From contig JAQXQC010000054.1 of NCBI GenBank assembly GCA_029100965.1, forward strand, positions 1-36,011: a DNA stretch of 36,011 nt, in the 5' to 3' direction. This document shows positions 9,942 to 18,413 of this stretch, piece after piece. Every line of letters begins with the position of its first letter. Position 1 is the first letter of the stretch. The position numbers were made by a program, and so were the translations under genes. Origin of the DNA: Bacilli bacterium. GTDB taxonomy: Bacteria > Bacillota_I > Bacilli_A > RF39 > UBA660. The notes beneath the pieces were generated by a model, which was not told the origin of the DNA, did no database searches, and saw nothing but the letters and a program-made list of their open reading frames with translations.

Positions 9942-10379
9942 ATGAAATTAAATAATATACCAAAAAATGAATTAGAGTTATTGTCATATAAAGAAATAGC
10001 AAAAATGTACTTAGAAGAAAATAAAGTAACTAAAAATACAGCAGATTTATTTAAAGAAGTTTGTAAACTACTTGATTTATCAGAACAAGAATATGTAGAT
10101 AAAATAGCAGATTTTTTTGAATCACTAACTACTTCAAAAGAATTTATTTTATTAGAAGATGGAACATGGGATTTAAAATCAAATCATAAAGTAAAAGTTT
10201 CTATTGAAGATTTAGATGATGATGCAACTGAAGAAACAGAATCCGATTCTGATGAATTAGATGAGGAAGAAGAAATAAATGATATAGATGCAATAGATGA
10301 TGATAATTTTGTAGATGATGATACAGATGATGATTTAGCAGATTTAACAATTGTCGATGATGATGAATTAGAAGAATAA
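9942..10379 (+). CDS. rpoE: DNA-directed RNA polymerase delta subunit
   Basis: N-terminal HARE-HTH-like domain (ELLSYKEIAKMYLEE…) and acidic D/E-rich C-terminal tail; downstream of argS. Confidence 0.9.
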   Translation: MKLNNIPKNELELLSYKEIAKMYLEENKVTKNTADLFKEVCKLLDLSEQEYVDKIADFFESLTTSKEFILLEDGTWDLKSNHKVKVSIEDLDDDATEETESDSDELDEEEEINDIDAIDDDNFVDDDTDDDLADLTIVDDDELEE

Positions 10380-10389
10380 ATTAAAAGAG

Positions 10390-10414
10390 GCACTATTTTA
10401 AAAGTGCTTTTTTT
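10390..10414 (+). terminator. Terminator after rpoE
   Basis: GCACT…AGTGC hairpin followed by TTTTTTT. Confidence 0.75.
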
Positions 10415-10567
10415 GTTTAAAAATATTTCTCTTTACCAAATTTATTCTTTATCATTTAGAAAAAATCTACAGAAGTACTATAAGCAAATAAACTTTCGAA
10501 TAAAATAAGTTTAAAAATTATCATGAATAAAAAAGTAATAAGCACATAGATTTTATTAGGTGAAAAA

Positions 10568-11488
10568 ATGAAAAAAATAACTATTGGCATTCCAAGGGCA
10601 TATTTGTATTATAGATATCATATTTTATGGGAAAACTTTTTTCATAACTTAGGATGTAATGTAATAGTAAGTGAAGATACTAATAAAGAAACAATTAATA
10701 CAGGAAAAAAACTATCAATTGATGAATCCTGTCTCTCATCAAAAATATATCTTGGACATGTTGCTTCATTACAAAAAAAATGTGACTATATTCTAGTACC
10801 AAGAGTTTATGACTATGGAAAAAACGAACAAGTTTGTGTAAAATTTAACGCAACATATGATATTATAAAAAATTTATTACCAGATACAAAAATTCTAGAT
10901 TACAATATTGAATTAACAAAACAACCATTTCAAATAGTTACTTATTTTAAATTAGGATTAAAAATCACTAAAAATCCATTAAAAATTATAATATCTTATT
11001 TAAAAGCCAAAAAGTGTAATCAGAATTATTGGAAAAAGCAATTAATATCACAAACAAAAAAGTTAAATAGTTATAACAAAAAAATTTTATTAGTTTCTCA
11101 TCCCTATAATGTTTATGATAATTACATAGGTCTTCCCATTATTAAAAAACTAGAGCAAATGGATATAGAAATAATATATGCAAATCTATTAGAACATAAA
11201 ACAGCAAGAATGTATGCAAAAAATCTATCCCCTACCCTATATTGGACATACTCTAAAGAATTAATAGGAGCAATTGAGTATTATCATTATTCAGTTGATG
11301 GAATAATATTTTTAACAACATTCCCTTGTGGACCAGATTCTTTAGTAAATGAATTAATGATAAGAAAAATCTCTGATATCCCAGTAACAAATATTTTAGT
11401 AGATGAACAAACATCATCAACTGGATTAGAAACAAGATTAGAAAGTTTTATTGATATTATTAATGAGAGGAGAAAAAACAATGGATAA
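10568..11488 (+). CDS. DUF2229/COG3580-like acyl-CoA dehydratase-related protein
   Basis: IGIPRAYLYYRYHILWENFF, SIDESCLSSKIYLGHV, TTFPCGPDSLVNELM, DEQTSSTGLETRLESFIDII. Confidence 0.75.
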   Translation: MKKITIGIPRAYLYYRYHILWENFFHNLGCNVIVSEDTNKETINTGKKLSIDESCLSSKIYLGHVASLQKKCDYILVPRVYDYGKNEQVCVKFNATYDIIKNLLPDTKILDYNIELTKQPFQIVTYFKLGLKITKNPLKIIISYLKAKKCNQNYWKKQLISQTKKLNSYNKKILLVSHPYNVYDNYIGLPIIKKLEQMDIEIIYANLLEHKTARMYAKNLSPTLYWTYSKELIGAIEYYHYSVDGIIFLTTFPCGPDSLVNELMIRKISDIPVTNILVDEQTSSTGLETRLESFIDIINERRKNNG

Positions 11489-12569
11489 AATAACCTTTCC
11501 TCATATGGGATTCTATTATATTCCAATAACTTATCTTCTTAAAAATACCACCAAAAAAGAGATTATAATTCCTCCAAAAATTACAAAAAAAACAATTGAA
11601 ATAGGAAGTAAGCATTCACCAGATTATGTTTGTATGCCTTTTAAATATAATTTAGGAAACTTTATTGAAAGTTTAGATTTAGGAGCAAATGTTATTTTAC
11701 AAGCTGGAGGAGGATGTCGCTATGGATACTATGCAGAACTCCAAGAACAAATATTAAAAGATTTAGAATATGAATTTACATTAATCAATTTCATAGAAAA
11801 TAATCGAGTATCTATTGCTAAAATTTACCATTTCGCCAAAAAAGAAAATCCTCAATTAAGTCTTGTTAAATTTATTTATTTTTCCATAAATACAATAATA
11901 ATGATTATAATTATGGATAAACTATCAAAATATCCACGAGAAAACTTAGGATTTGAAAAGAAAAAAAATAGTTTTCTAAATACTCAAGAGCAATTTTTAA
12001 AGGAATTAAAATCAAAAAAACATTCCCCTATTTCTCTAATAAAATTATATTATAAGTATAAAAAAATTTATAAAAACCTTCCAGTTGAAAAGCCAGAAGA
12101 TTGTATAAAGATAGGTTTATTAGGAGAATTATATTCTATTATGGAACCTTTCTCAAGTAATAATATAGAGTTAAAACTAGCTTCTTATGGTATAGAAGTT
12201 CACCGTTATACAACATTAACTTATCTATTATTTCAAAAAAAACATAATATCAAAAAACTTCTAAAAAAGGGGAAAAAATATTTAAAATATCATTTAGGAG
12301 CTGATGCTACAGAAAGTGTTGTATTATCATTGGAACTTGCTAAGAAAAAATATGATGGTATAGTTCATATTAAAAGTTTTGGATGTACTCCAGAGTTAAA
12401 CGCAATGAGTATTTTAGAAAAAATAAGTAATGATTATGAAATTCCAATTATATATTTTAGTTTTGATTCTCAAACTAGCGACGTAGCAATAGATACTAGA
12501 ATAGAAGCTTTTTATGACATGCTTTTAGAAAAGAAAAATCTTAAAGAAAAAGATATTAAGTTTCTTTGA
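11481..12569 (+). CDS. COG3581-like 2-hydroxyacyl-CoA dehydratase-related protein
   Basis: SPDYVCMPFKYNLGNFIE, QAGGGCRYGYYAELQEQIL, HIKSFGCTPELNAM, FDSQTSDVAIDTRIEAFYDML; start set at ATG 11481 (overlaps upstream gene). Confidence 0.75.
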   Translation: MDKITFPHMGFYYIPITYLLKNTTKKEIIIPPKITKKTIEIGSKHSPDYVCMPFKYNLGNFIESLDLGANVILQAGGGCRYGYYAELQEQILKDLEYEFTLINFIENNRVSIAKIYHFAKKENPQLSLVKFIYFSINTIIMIIIMDKLSKYPRENLGFEKKKNSFLNTQEQFLKELKSKKHSPISLIKLYYKYKKIYKNLPVEKPEDCIKIGLLGELYSIMEPFSSNNIELKLASYGIEVHRYTTLTYLLFQKKHNIKKLLKKGKKYLKYHLGADATESVVLSLELAKKKYDGIVHIKSFGCTPELNAMSILEKISNDYEIPIIYFSFDSQTSDVAIDTRIEAFYDMLLEKKNLKEKDIKFL

Positions 12570-12572
12570 AAC

Positions 12573-12600
12573 AACTACATTTTTTAGTGTGGTTATTTTT
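12573..12600 (+). terminator. Terminator after the dehydratase-like pair
   Basis: AACTACAT/GTGTGGTT (2 G-U pairs) followed by aTTTTTg. Confidence 0.5.
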
Positions 12601-12929
12601 GATTATTGTGAATATACCTAATGCTTTTAAAATTAAAGTACTAATTACTCAAATTCGTTAATATTAGTCTTATTATTGAGTAACATAATATTTTGATACT
12701 AAAAAATAATTGTGTTAAGAAAATGAATTTAATTACTGTATTTTTTATTTCAAGTTTCATGACAAGCCTCTTCCCTATTTCTTTGTTTTATGCTATTATA
12801 CTTTATATCTTTTCTCAACTTTATACATTTAATTTTTATAAATATAATAATAAGTTATTAAAGATATTATAGAAAAGAAAATATTAAGAAATAAGACACT
12901 TAATGCTTATTTATAGGAGTTGATACAAA

Positions 12930-13535
12930 ATGATTATAGTTCAAAGTATGGGAGAATGTAAAATAGATTTAGTCGAAATTGAAAATTTAAGAAAATGGAT
13001 AGAATATACTCCTAAATGTTATATAGAAAAATTAAAATCTGGTAATTTAGAAGAGAGTAAATTAAAAGATGATTTAACATTATATAAAATAAAAAAATTA
13101 TATTCTTTAATAAAAAGAATAGATGGTAAAATAGATTTAGAAAATAGAAAATTTCATTTGAAAAAGCCTCATTCCATTCAAGAGGATAGAGAATATAAAA
13201 AATTAGTTAATAACCTTCCTAAATTTGATATTTATTATTATGCAGCTACAAAACTAACAGATGATGAAAGAAATTTTGCTTATAACTTTATGAAAAAATG
13301 TAATAAAACAAATTCTAAAAAAATGATGGAATTTGCTCAAAAATATCCTAATTTTTTTGTTAGTTCTTATTTAGTGTATTTACTAATTCAACATCCAGAA
13401 TCTGATTATATACATTCTAAAAAAAATATTTATATAAACGCTCAAAAAAGTGCTAAAAGACTAGATGTAAGACTAAAGAAAGTTAGAAGGAAAGAAATAA
13501 ATGCTTGGAATAATGCTAATCATAAGATAAAATAA
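12930..13535 (+). CDS. Hypothetical protein, lysine-rich, 201 aa
   Basis: Open frame with SD-like taggag upstream; no family recognised. Confidence 0.6.
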   Translation: MIIVQSMGECKIDLVEIENLRKWIEYTPKCYIEKLKSGNLEESKLKDDLTLYKIKKLYSLIKRIDGKIDLENRKFHLKKPHSIQEDREYKKLVNNLPKFDIYYYAATKLTDDERNFAYNFMKKCNKTNSKKMMEFAQKYPNFFVSSYLVYLLIQHPESDYIHSKKNIYINAQKSAKRLDVRLKKVRRKEINAWNNANHKIK

Positions 13536-13571
13536 TAAAATTATTTAATTTTAAGTACTATAAGATGAACT

Positions 13572-13620
13572 AAGGTTGATAATTAAAATCATCTTTTTTG
13601 ATTTTATCAATCTTTTTTTT
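13572..13620 (+). terminator. Terminator after the 201-aa hypothetical gene
   Basis: ggttgataattaaaatca … tgattttatcaatc followed by TTTTTTTT. Confidence 0.7.
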
Positions 13621-13700
13621 ATTTTTTATTACCTAAGAGTGAAATTTTGTTTTGTAAATAAAATTAAAAAATCATTTATTTATTATGACTAAAAATCCTT

Positions 13701-13727
13701 TTGTATATAAAAAAAATATGATATAAT
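13701..13727 (+). promoter_or_regulatory. Promoter with extended -10 (TATGA-TATAAT) for the VUT-like pair
   Basis: TTGTAT at 13701-13706 and TATAAT at 13722-13727. Confidence 0.5.
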
Positions 13728-13750
13728 TATCATAGGTAAGAAGGTGACAT

Positions 13751-14416
13751 ATGAATATATTAATTTATCTTTCCATTCTAATTATATTAATACTATTTCT
13801 TTTTTTAATAAGCAAATTATTAGGAAATTTAGGACTAATAGTAACTACTATTATGACAAGTATTATTGCTTTAATTACATCTTTTAAATACATAACATTA
13901 ACAACAATTAATATTAATGCTAGTGTAGTATTATCTATTACTATGTATACATCACTTTATTTATTGTTAGAGAATACTACAAAAAAAGAAGCAAAAAAAA
14001 TAGTAGTTTTAAATTTTTTAATTAATATTTTTACTGCCTTTTTTTTATTTTTAATGTCATATCATACACAAGCATTAATAGATTCTATTAGTATTAATAT
14101 GAAGAATGTATTTATAGAAAATTATAGAATTTTAATTACTTATCCAGCATCAACATTTATATCTAGTCTTTTATTAATAAACTTTTATCAAAAAATAAAA
14201 AAATTATATGATTTACCATTTATAACAACAGTTACTACTTATTTAGTAATAGGATTAGTAAATAACCTTATCTTTTATTTAGGATCATATTATAATATTT
14301 TTGCTTTGAAGACAATTATTGAATTATCTCTATCAACTTACATGATAGGCTTAATTATCACAGTAATATATTCTTTAATCTTTCCTAAAATAAGTAAAAT
14401 GAAGGTGATAAAATGA
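13751..14416 (+). CDS. Polytopic membrane protein, VUT/YhhQ-like (possible queuosine-precursor or vitamin uptake family)
   Basis: 221 aa, hydrophobic throughout; YLLLENTTKKEAKKIVVLNFLINIFTAFF resembles the conserved VUT loop/helix; C-term NNLIFYLGSYYNIF. Confidence 0.5.
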   Translation: MNILIYLSILIILILFLFLISKLLGNLGLIVTTIMTSIIALITSFKYITLTTININASVVLSITMYTSLYLLLENTTKKEAKKIVVLNFLINIFTAFFLFLMSYHTQALIDSISINMKNVFIENYRILITYPASTFISSLLLINFYQKIKKLYDLPFITTVTTYLVIGLVNNLIFYLGSYYNIFALKTIIELSLSTYMIGLIITVIYSLIFPKISKMKVIK

Positions 14417-15081
14417 ATTCGCTATATTTATTAATCATTGAACTAATTATTTGTATAATATCCATAATTATTTTTTATAAAAATTATAAGTTAGTAGGTT
14501 TATATGCATATACAATAGCAAGTATTATCTTAAGTTGTATGATGTCTTTTAAAATGATAACAGTTTATAATTATGATATGAATTTAGGAATAATTCCATT
14601 AGTAACAACTTTTATTGTTGCAAATATAATTATCCAAAAAATTGGACCAGAGGAAACAAAAAAACATCTTTTATTAACTGTCATAGTACTAACAGTATCT
14701 TATATAATATTATTGTTAATTAAAATGATGTCTGCTAGTAAAATAGGATTATTTACAAGTGCATCATATAATAATATTTTTGATAATTCCTTAAGAATAA
14801 TATTTGCTAATATAGTAACTATCCTTTATTCATTAATACTAAATAATAAATTATACTACTATTTAAAAAGAATGAAAAATAACATTATCATAAGTAATAT
14901 TTTTTCAACAATTATCATTCAATTTATATCCTCAATCCTATTTGGAATAATTGCATATACTTTTATAAAGGAACCAATTGACATTATAAAAATAATTATG
15001 ATAAGATACTTAATGAGTTTAGTAGTAGGTCTTGCAGGAACTGTCGCAATAATTACTACCAAGTATATAAAAGAACAATAA
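14413..15081 (+). CDS. Second VUT/YhhQ-like polytopic membrane protein (paralog of the preceding gene)
   Basis: 222 aa; IIIQKIGPEETKKHLLLTVIVLTVSYIILLL, NIFDNSLRIIFANIVTILYSLILNNKLYYYLKR; ATGA overlap with the upstream gene. Confidence 0.5.
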   Translation: MNSLYLLIIELIICIISIIIFYKNYKLVGLYAYTIASIILSCMMSFKMITVYNYDMNLGIIPLVTTFIVANIIIQKIGPEETKKHLLLTVIVLTVSYIILLLIKMMSASKIGLFTSASYNNIFDNSLRIIFANIVTILYSLILNNKLYYYLKRMKNNIIISNIFSTIIIQFISSILFGIIAYTFIKEPIDIIKIIMIRYLMSLVVGLAGTVAIITTKYIKEQ

Positions 15082-15099
15082 AAATAAGGAAGTAATATT

Positions 15100-15765
15100 A
15101 TGAGAACAAGAAAAAATGAATTAGTTAGTGATGAACTAAAACCATTAGTAAGTGAATTAATCAAATCAGGCCGTGAAAAATATAATTATTCTTTAGAAGA
15201 TTTATCAAAAGCAATTAATGGTCAGAAAAACAGGCAAACATTACATAAATATGAAACAGGAAAATTAAATATACCTTATGATATTTTATTTGAAATTTGT
15301 AGAATATTTAATTTAGATAGTGAAGTATTTAAAGATGCGCCAATAACAGATGAAGAAAAAAAGTTGATTGAAAAAAAATTAGTAAAAGAATATGTCAATA
15401 GTTTAAGACAGGACAAAGATTTAACTCCTCAAACAGAAAAAATTATCAATACATATAAAAATGCTTCATATGAATCTATTACTAATCATTGTGAATTATC
15501 AATGAAAATTTTAGATGATTCTATGTTCCCAGTATATTCTAAAAATGATAAAGTATTTTTCAAACCACAAGAAGATTATAAAAATGGAGATGATATTGTA
15601 ATAGCAGTTAAAAATAATATTTTAGCAGTCAGAAGATTATATCGATATCCAAAAGGAATTATTTTACAAGCTATGAATCCTAAATATCCTACTATTAATG
15701 TAAATATTATAGCAAATAATATGATACTAGGAAAAGTTACAGCAATATATCGTGAAATGAAATAA
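15100..15765 (+). CDS. XRE-family HTH regulator with S24/LexA-like C-terminal domain
   Basis: N-term HTH (YNYSLEDLSKAINGQKNRQTLHKYETGKLNIPYDILFEICRIFN); C-term LDDSMFPVYSKNDKVFFKP…NNILAVRRLYRYPKGIILQAMNPKYP. Confidence 0.8.
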   Translation: MRTRKNELVSDELKPLVSELIKSGREKYNYSLEDLSKAINGQKNRQTLHKYETGKLNIPYDILFEICRIFNLDSEVFKDAPITDEEKKLIEKKLVKEYVNSLRQDKDLTPQTEKIINTYKNASYESITNHCELSMKILDDSMFPVYSKNDKVFFKPQEDYKNGDDIVIAVKNNILAVRRLYRYPKGIILQAMNPKYPTINVNIIANNMILGKVTAIYREMK

Positions 15766-15804
15766 AAATACTGATAGAGAATTTGTTTCTTTATCAGTAT
15801 TTTT
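15766..15804 (+). terminator. Terminator after the XRE-S24 gene
   Basis: aaatactgata … tatcagtattttt. Confidence 0.75.
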
Positions 15805-15814
15805 ACTATAAAAA

Positions 15815-15840
15815 AATAGTTAATCTAAAAATTAACTATT
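15815..15840 (-). terminator. Terminator for hup (minus strand)
   Basis: AATAGTTAA…TTAACTATT; on the minus strand it is followed by T-rich sequence. Confidence 0.65.
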
Positions 15841-15857
15841 ATATATATCTTCAAAAA

Positions 15858-16130
15858 CTAATTTAAAGCATCTTTTAACTTGTTACCAGCTTTGAAACCA
15901 GGAACAACACGTGCAGCGATTTCAACTGGTTCACCAGTTTGTGGGTTACGTCCAGTATGTGCTTCTCTTTTCTTTGCAGAGAAAGTACCAAACCCAACTA
16001 AAGTAACTTTACCAGACTTTTTTAATCCTTCAGTAATACCTTCTACAACAGCTTCTAAAGCTCTTGTAGCATCAGCTTTTGTTAAATCAGCATTTTCAGC
16101 AATAAATTCTACTAATTCAGCTTTTGTCAT
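15858..16130 (-). CDS. hup: HU-family DNA-binding protein
   Basis: MTKAELVEFIAENADLTKADATRALEAVVEG…VGFGTFSAKKREAHTGRNPQTGEPVEI…KAGNKLKDAL. Confidence 0.97.
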   Translation of the reverse strand: MTKAELVEFIAENADLTKADATRALEAVVEGITEGLKKSGKVTLVGFGTFSAKKREAHTGRNPQTGEPVEIAARVVPGFKAGNKLKDALN

Positions 16131-16324
16131 TTTTATACCTCCATAATCTATATAATAAGCATCATGTTTTATTTTCTTTATGCTTACAACAATAAGATAT
16201 CATGATTTATTTAATAAATCAATACTTTTTCTTTAAAATATAAGGAAACATAACTTACTTTAACTATAAGTTTTCATAACAAAAATAATAAAAATAAAAA
16301 TTCACTAAAATTGCAATAAATATA

Positions 16325-16353
16325 TTGACAATTATAAAAAACAGTGATAAAAT
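16325..16353 (+). promoter_or_regulatory. Consensus promoter TTGACA-17 nt-TAAAAT (with TGa extension)
   Basis: TTGACA 16325-16330, 17-nt spacer, TAAAAT 16348-16353; directed into a region with no credible ORF. Confidence 0.7.
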
Positions 16354-16359
16354 AAAATT

Positions 16360-16737
16360 GCTTAAATAGAAAGAGTAAGTAATTCAAGTAATTTATATTG
16401 TTGGATAGTATGTATAGTTTTAGTCTATTTGTACTGGTGAAGATGATTTACCCTTTGTATAACAATATGATTGCTTGATTGGTTACCACTTTCTTCTCTT
16501 GGTAGAAAAAGTTATATTTATTAACTCTTATCACCACTAAGCAAAACAATTGTTTTAAGAAAGAAAACTTAAAAGATAAGAAATTGTAGTAAACACTGAT
16601 AATGTTTATTTAAAGTTTTTTATTAATTGTATTATTTATTAGTGAAATATTCTAGTAGGTAATACAGATTATTAGGAAACAATTCAATTTTTTTCTAAAC
16701 TCAAATAGATTAGTTTTATCAGGACTAATCTATTTTT
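16360..16737 (+). ncRNA. Candidate standalone structured ncRNA of about 375 nt, family not identified
   Basis: Own promoter and own terminator; long interrupted inverted repeat (tcaagtaat/attgcttga, atattgtt/aacaatat, gaaag/ctttc) and TGTATTA/TAATACA; no sizeable ORF. Confidence 0.55.
16703..16737 (+). terminator. Strong terminator of the candidate ncRNA
   Basis: 12-bp perfect stem AAATAGATTAGT/ACTAATCTATTT with 9-nt loop and T run. Confidence 0.8.
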
Positions 16738-16747
16738 GCATATAACA

Positions 16748-16788
16748 AAAAAGACAAGTAACAAATATTAATGTTTACGTGTCTTTTT
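16748..16788 (-). terminator. Terminator for spoIVA
   Basis: AAAGACA…TGTCTTT flanked by A/T runs on both sides; overlaps the spoIVA stop codon. Confidence 0.7.
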
Positions 16789-18256
16789 ATAATACAATAG
16801 CAATCATGTTATTAGAGCCTTTATTAATTACTTTCGTTAAAGTATTTCCTAATTTATACCGAATATTATCCGGCATCATAGATAATTTCGCTTGAATCCC
16901 TTCTTGAACAATCACATCTAAACTTCGCCCAAATATCTCGCTCTTCCAAATATTCTCACTATTAGCATCTTTAGTCAAATACTCAATTAATTCCTTACTT
17001 TGCAACTCACTTCCAATAATAGGCTCAAAAGTTGACTCAACATCTACTTTAATCATATGAATAGAAGGAGCTTTGGCTTTTAATTTAACTCCATAACGAG
17101 GCCCCTGTTTAATAATTTCAGGAGTTTCTAATTTCATATCAGCAAGTGTTGGAGCAGCAATACCATATCCCGTTTGTTTAACCATCTTTAAAGCTCCTTT
17201 AATTTGATCATAAGCAACCTTTGCTTCATTTAACTCCTGAAACATTGATAGCATCTTAGCCTTAGAAGTAATATCTGTTCCAATAATATCGTTTAAAATT
17301 TGATTGTATAATCCATTAGGAGCATCTAATTGAATTGTTACCTCTCCAAGAGAAGTATCCACATTAGAAATATAGGACTTTTCAATATATTCACAATCTT
17401 TAAAACCAGCAGTAATATTATCAATATCTTTTAATTTATTAATCTCTACTACACTATCCCTAATTTTATTAATATACTCTTTCTTTAAATAATGATTATG
17501 ATTTAAAATAGCAATCCATTCAGGCATATTTACTTTAACTTCTTCAATAGGAAATTCATATAAAGCATCTTTTAAAATACCAATCATTTCTCGCTCCTGC
17601 ATATTCTCAACACTAACAGGAATAACGGGAACACCGTAGCTTGCTTTCAAGTTTTCTGCTAACTTTTCTGTTTCAGGAAGCATTGGATGAACAGAGTTTA
17701 AAACAACAATAAAAGGCTTTCCGATACTTTTTAATTCATTAACAACCGTCTCTTCAGCGCTAACATATTCATTTCTAGGAATTTCCCCAATCGAACCATC
17801 AGTAGTAACCACAATTCCAATAGTAGAATGTTCCTTAATTACTTTCTCTGTTCCAATTTCAGCAGCCTCCACAAAAGGAATAGGATCACTGTACCAAGGT
17901 GTCATAACCATTCTAGGGCCGTTATCATCTTCGTACCCTTTTGCTGCATCAATAACATACCCAACACAATCTACCATCCTAATATTTGCTGTAAAATCAT
18001 CTACCTGAATTGTTGCAGCCGTAGCAGGAACAAACTTAGGCTCGGTCGTCATAATCGTTCTACCAGCCGCTGATTGAGGCAGTTCATCTAAAGTTCTCTT
18101 TCTTTCAAATTCATCACTAATATTAGGAATAACTAATGTTTCCATAAATTTCTTAATAAAAGTACTCTTCCCAGTACGAACCGCCCCAACAACTCCTAAA
18201 TAAATATCACCACCACATCGTTCTGATATACTCTTAATAACATCAATCTTTTCCAT
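16787..18256 (-). CDS. spoIVA: Stage IV sporulation protein A (coat morphogenesis ATPase)
   Basis: Full-length SpoIVA-like: ISERCGGDIYLGVVGAVRTGKSTFIKKFMETLVIPNI, MVDCVGYVI, VTTDGSIGEIPRNEYV, GSNNMIAIVL. Confidence 0.97.
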   Translation of the reverse strand: MEKIDVIKSISERCGGDIYLGVVGAVRTGKSTFIKKFMETLVIPNISDEFERKRTLDELPQSAAGRTIMTTEPKFVPATAATIQVDDFTANIRMVDCVGYVIDAAKGYEDDNGPRMVMTPWYSDPIPFVEAAEIGTEKVIKEHSTIGIVVTTDGSIGEIPRNEYVSAEETVVNELKSIGKPFIVVLNSVHPMLPETEKLAENLKASYGVPVIPVSVENMQEREMIGILKDALYEFPIEEVKVNMPEWIAILNHNHYLKKEYINKIRDSVVEINKLKDIDNITAGFKDCEYIEKSYISNVDTSLGEVTIQLDAPNGLYNQILNDIIGTDITSKAKMLSMFQELNEAKVAYDQIKGALKMVKQTGYGIAAPTLADMKLETPEIIKQGPRYGVKLKAKAPSIHMIKVDVESTFEPIIGSELQSKELIEYLTKDANSENIWKSEIFGRSLDVIVQEGIQAKLSMMPDNIRYKLGNTLTKVINKGSNNMIAIVL

Positions 18257-18380
18257 TCTATACCCCTTTTCTCATATTCTAGTTAATACTATGTAATATC
18301 CATTTATTTATTAATATAAATCTCTATTTTTGACATTTTTTTAAAATAAAATACTTAAAAATATTCTTACCAGAAAAAAA

Positions 18381-18413
18381 GAACAATATAAAATAAAAAA
18401 CTTTATATTGTTC
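18381..18413 (-). terminator. Terminator overlapping the 3' end of the 279-aa gene
   Basis: gaacaatataaa/tttatattgttc 12-bp stem; T run on the minus strand. Confidence 0.75.

Noticed and set aside
10184-10393. 69-aa minus-strand Ser-rich ORF
   Set aside because: Antisense of GAT/GAA-rich acidic tail of RpoE; compositional artefact.
13681-13750. preQ1-type riboswitch upstream of the VUT-like pair
   Set aside because: Predicted leader is only about 15-20 nt; no aptamer-like pseudoknot sequence.
15900-15925. CACGTG core as a possible parS site
   Set aside because: Only the 6-bp core is present, within hup coding sequence, without the flanking TGTTT/AAACA arms.
15880-16146. 88-aa plus-strand ORF over hup
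   Set aside because: Fully antisense to the well-supported HU gene.
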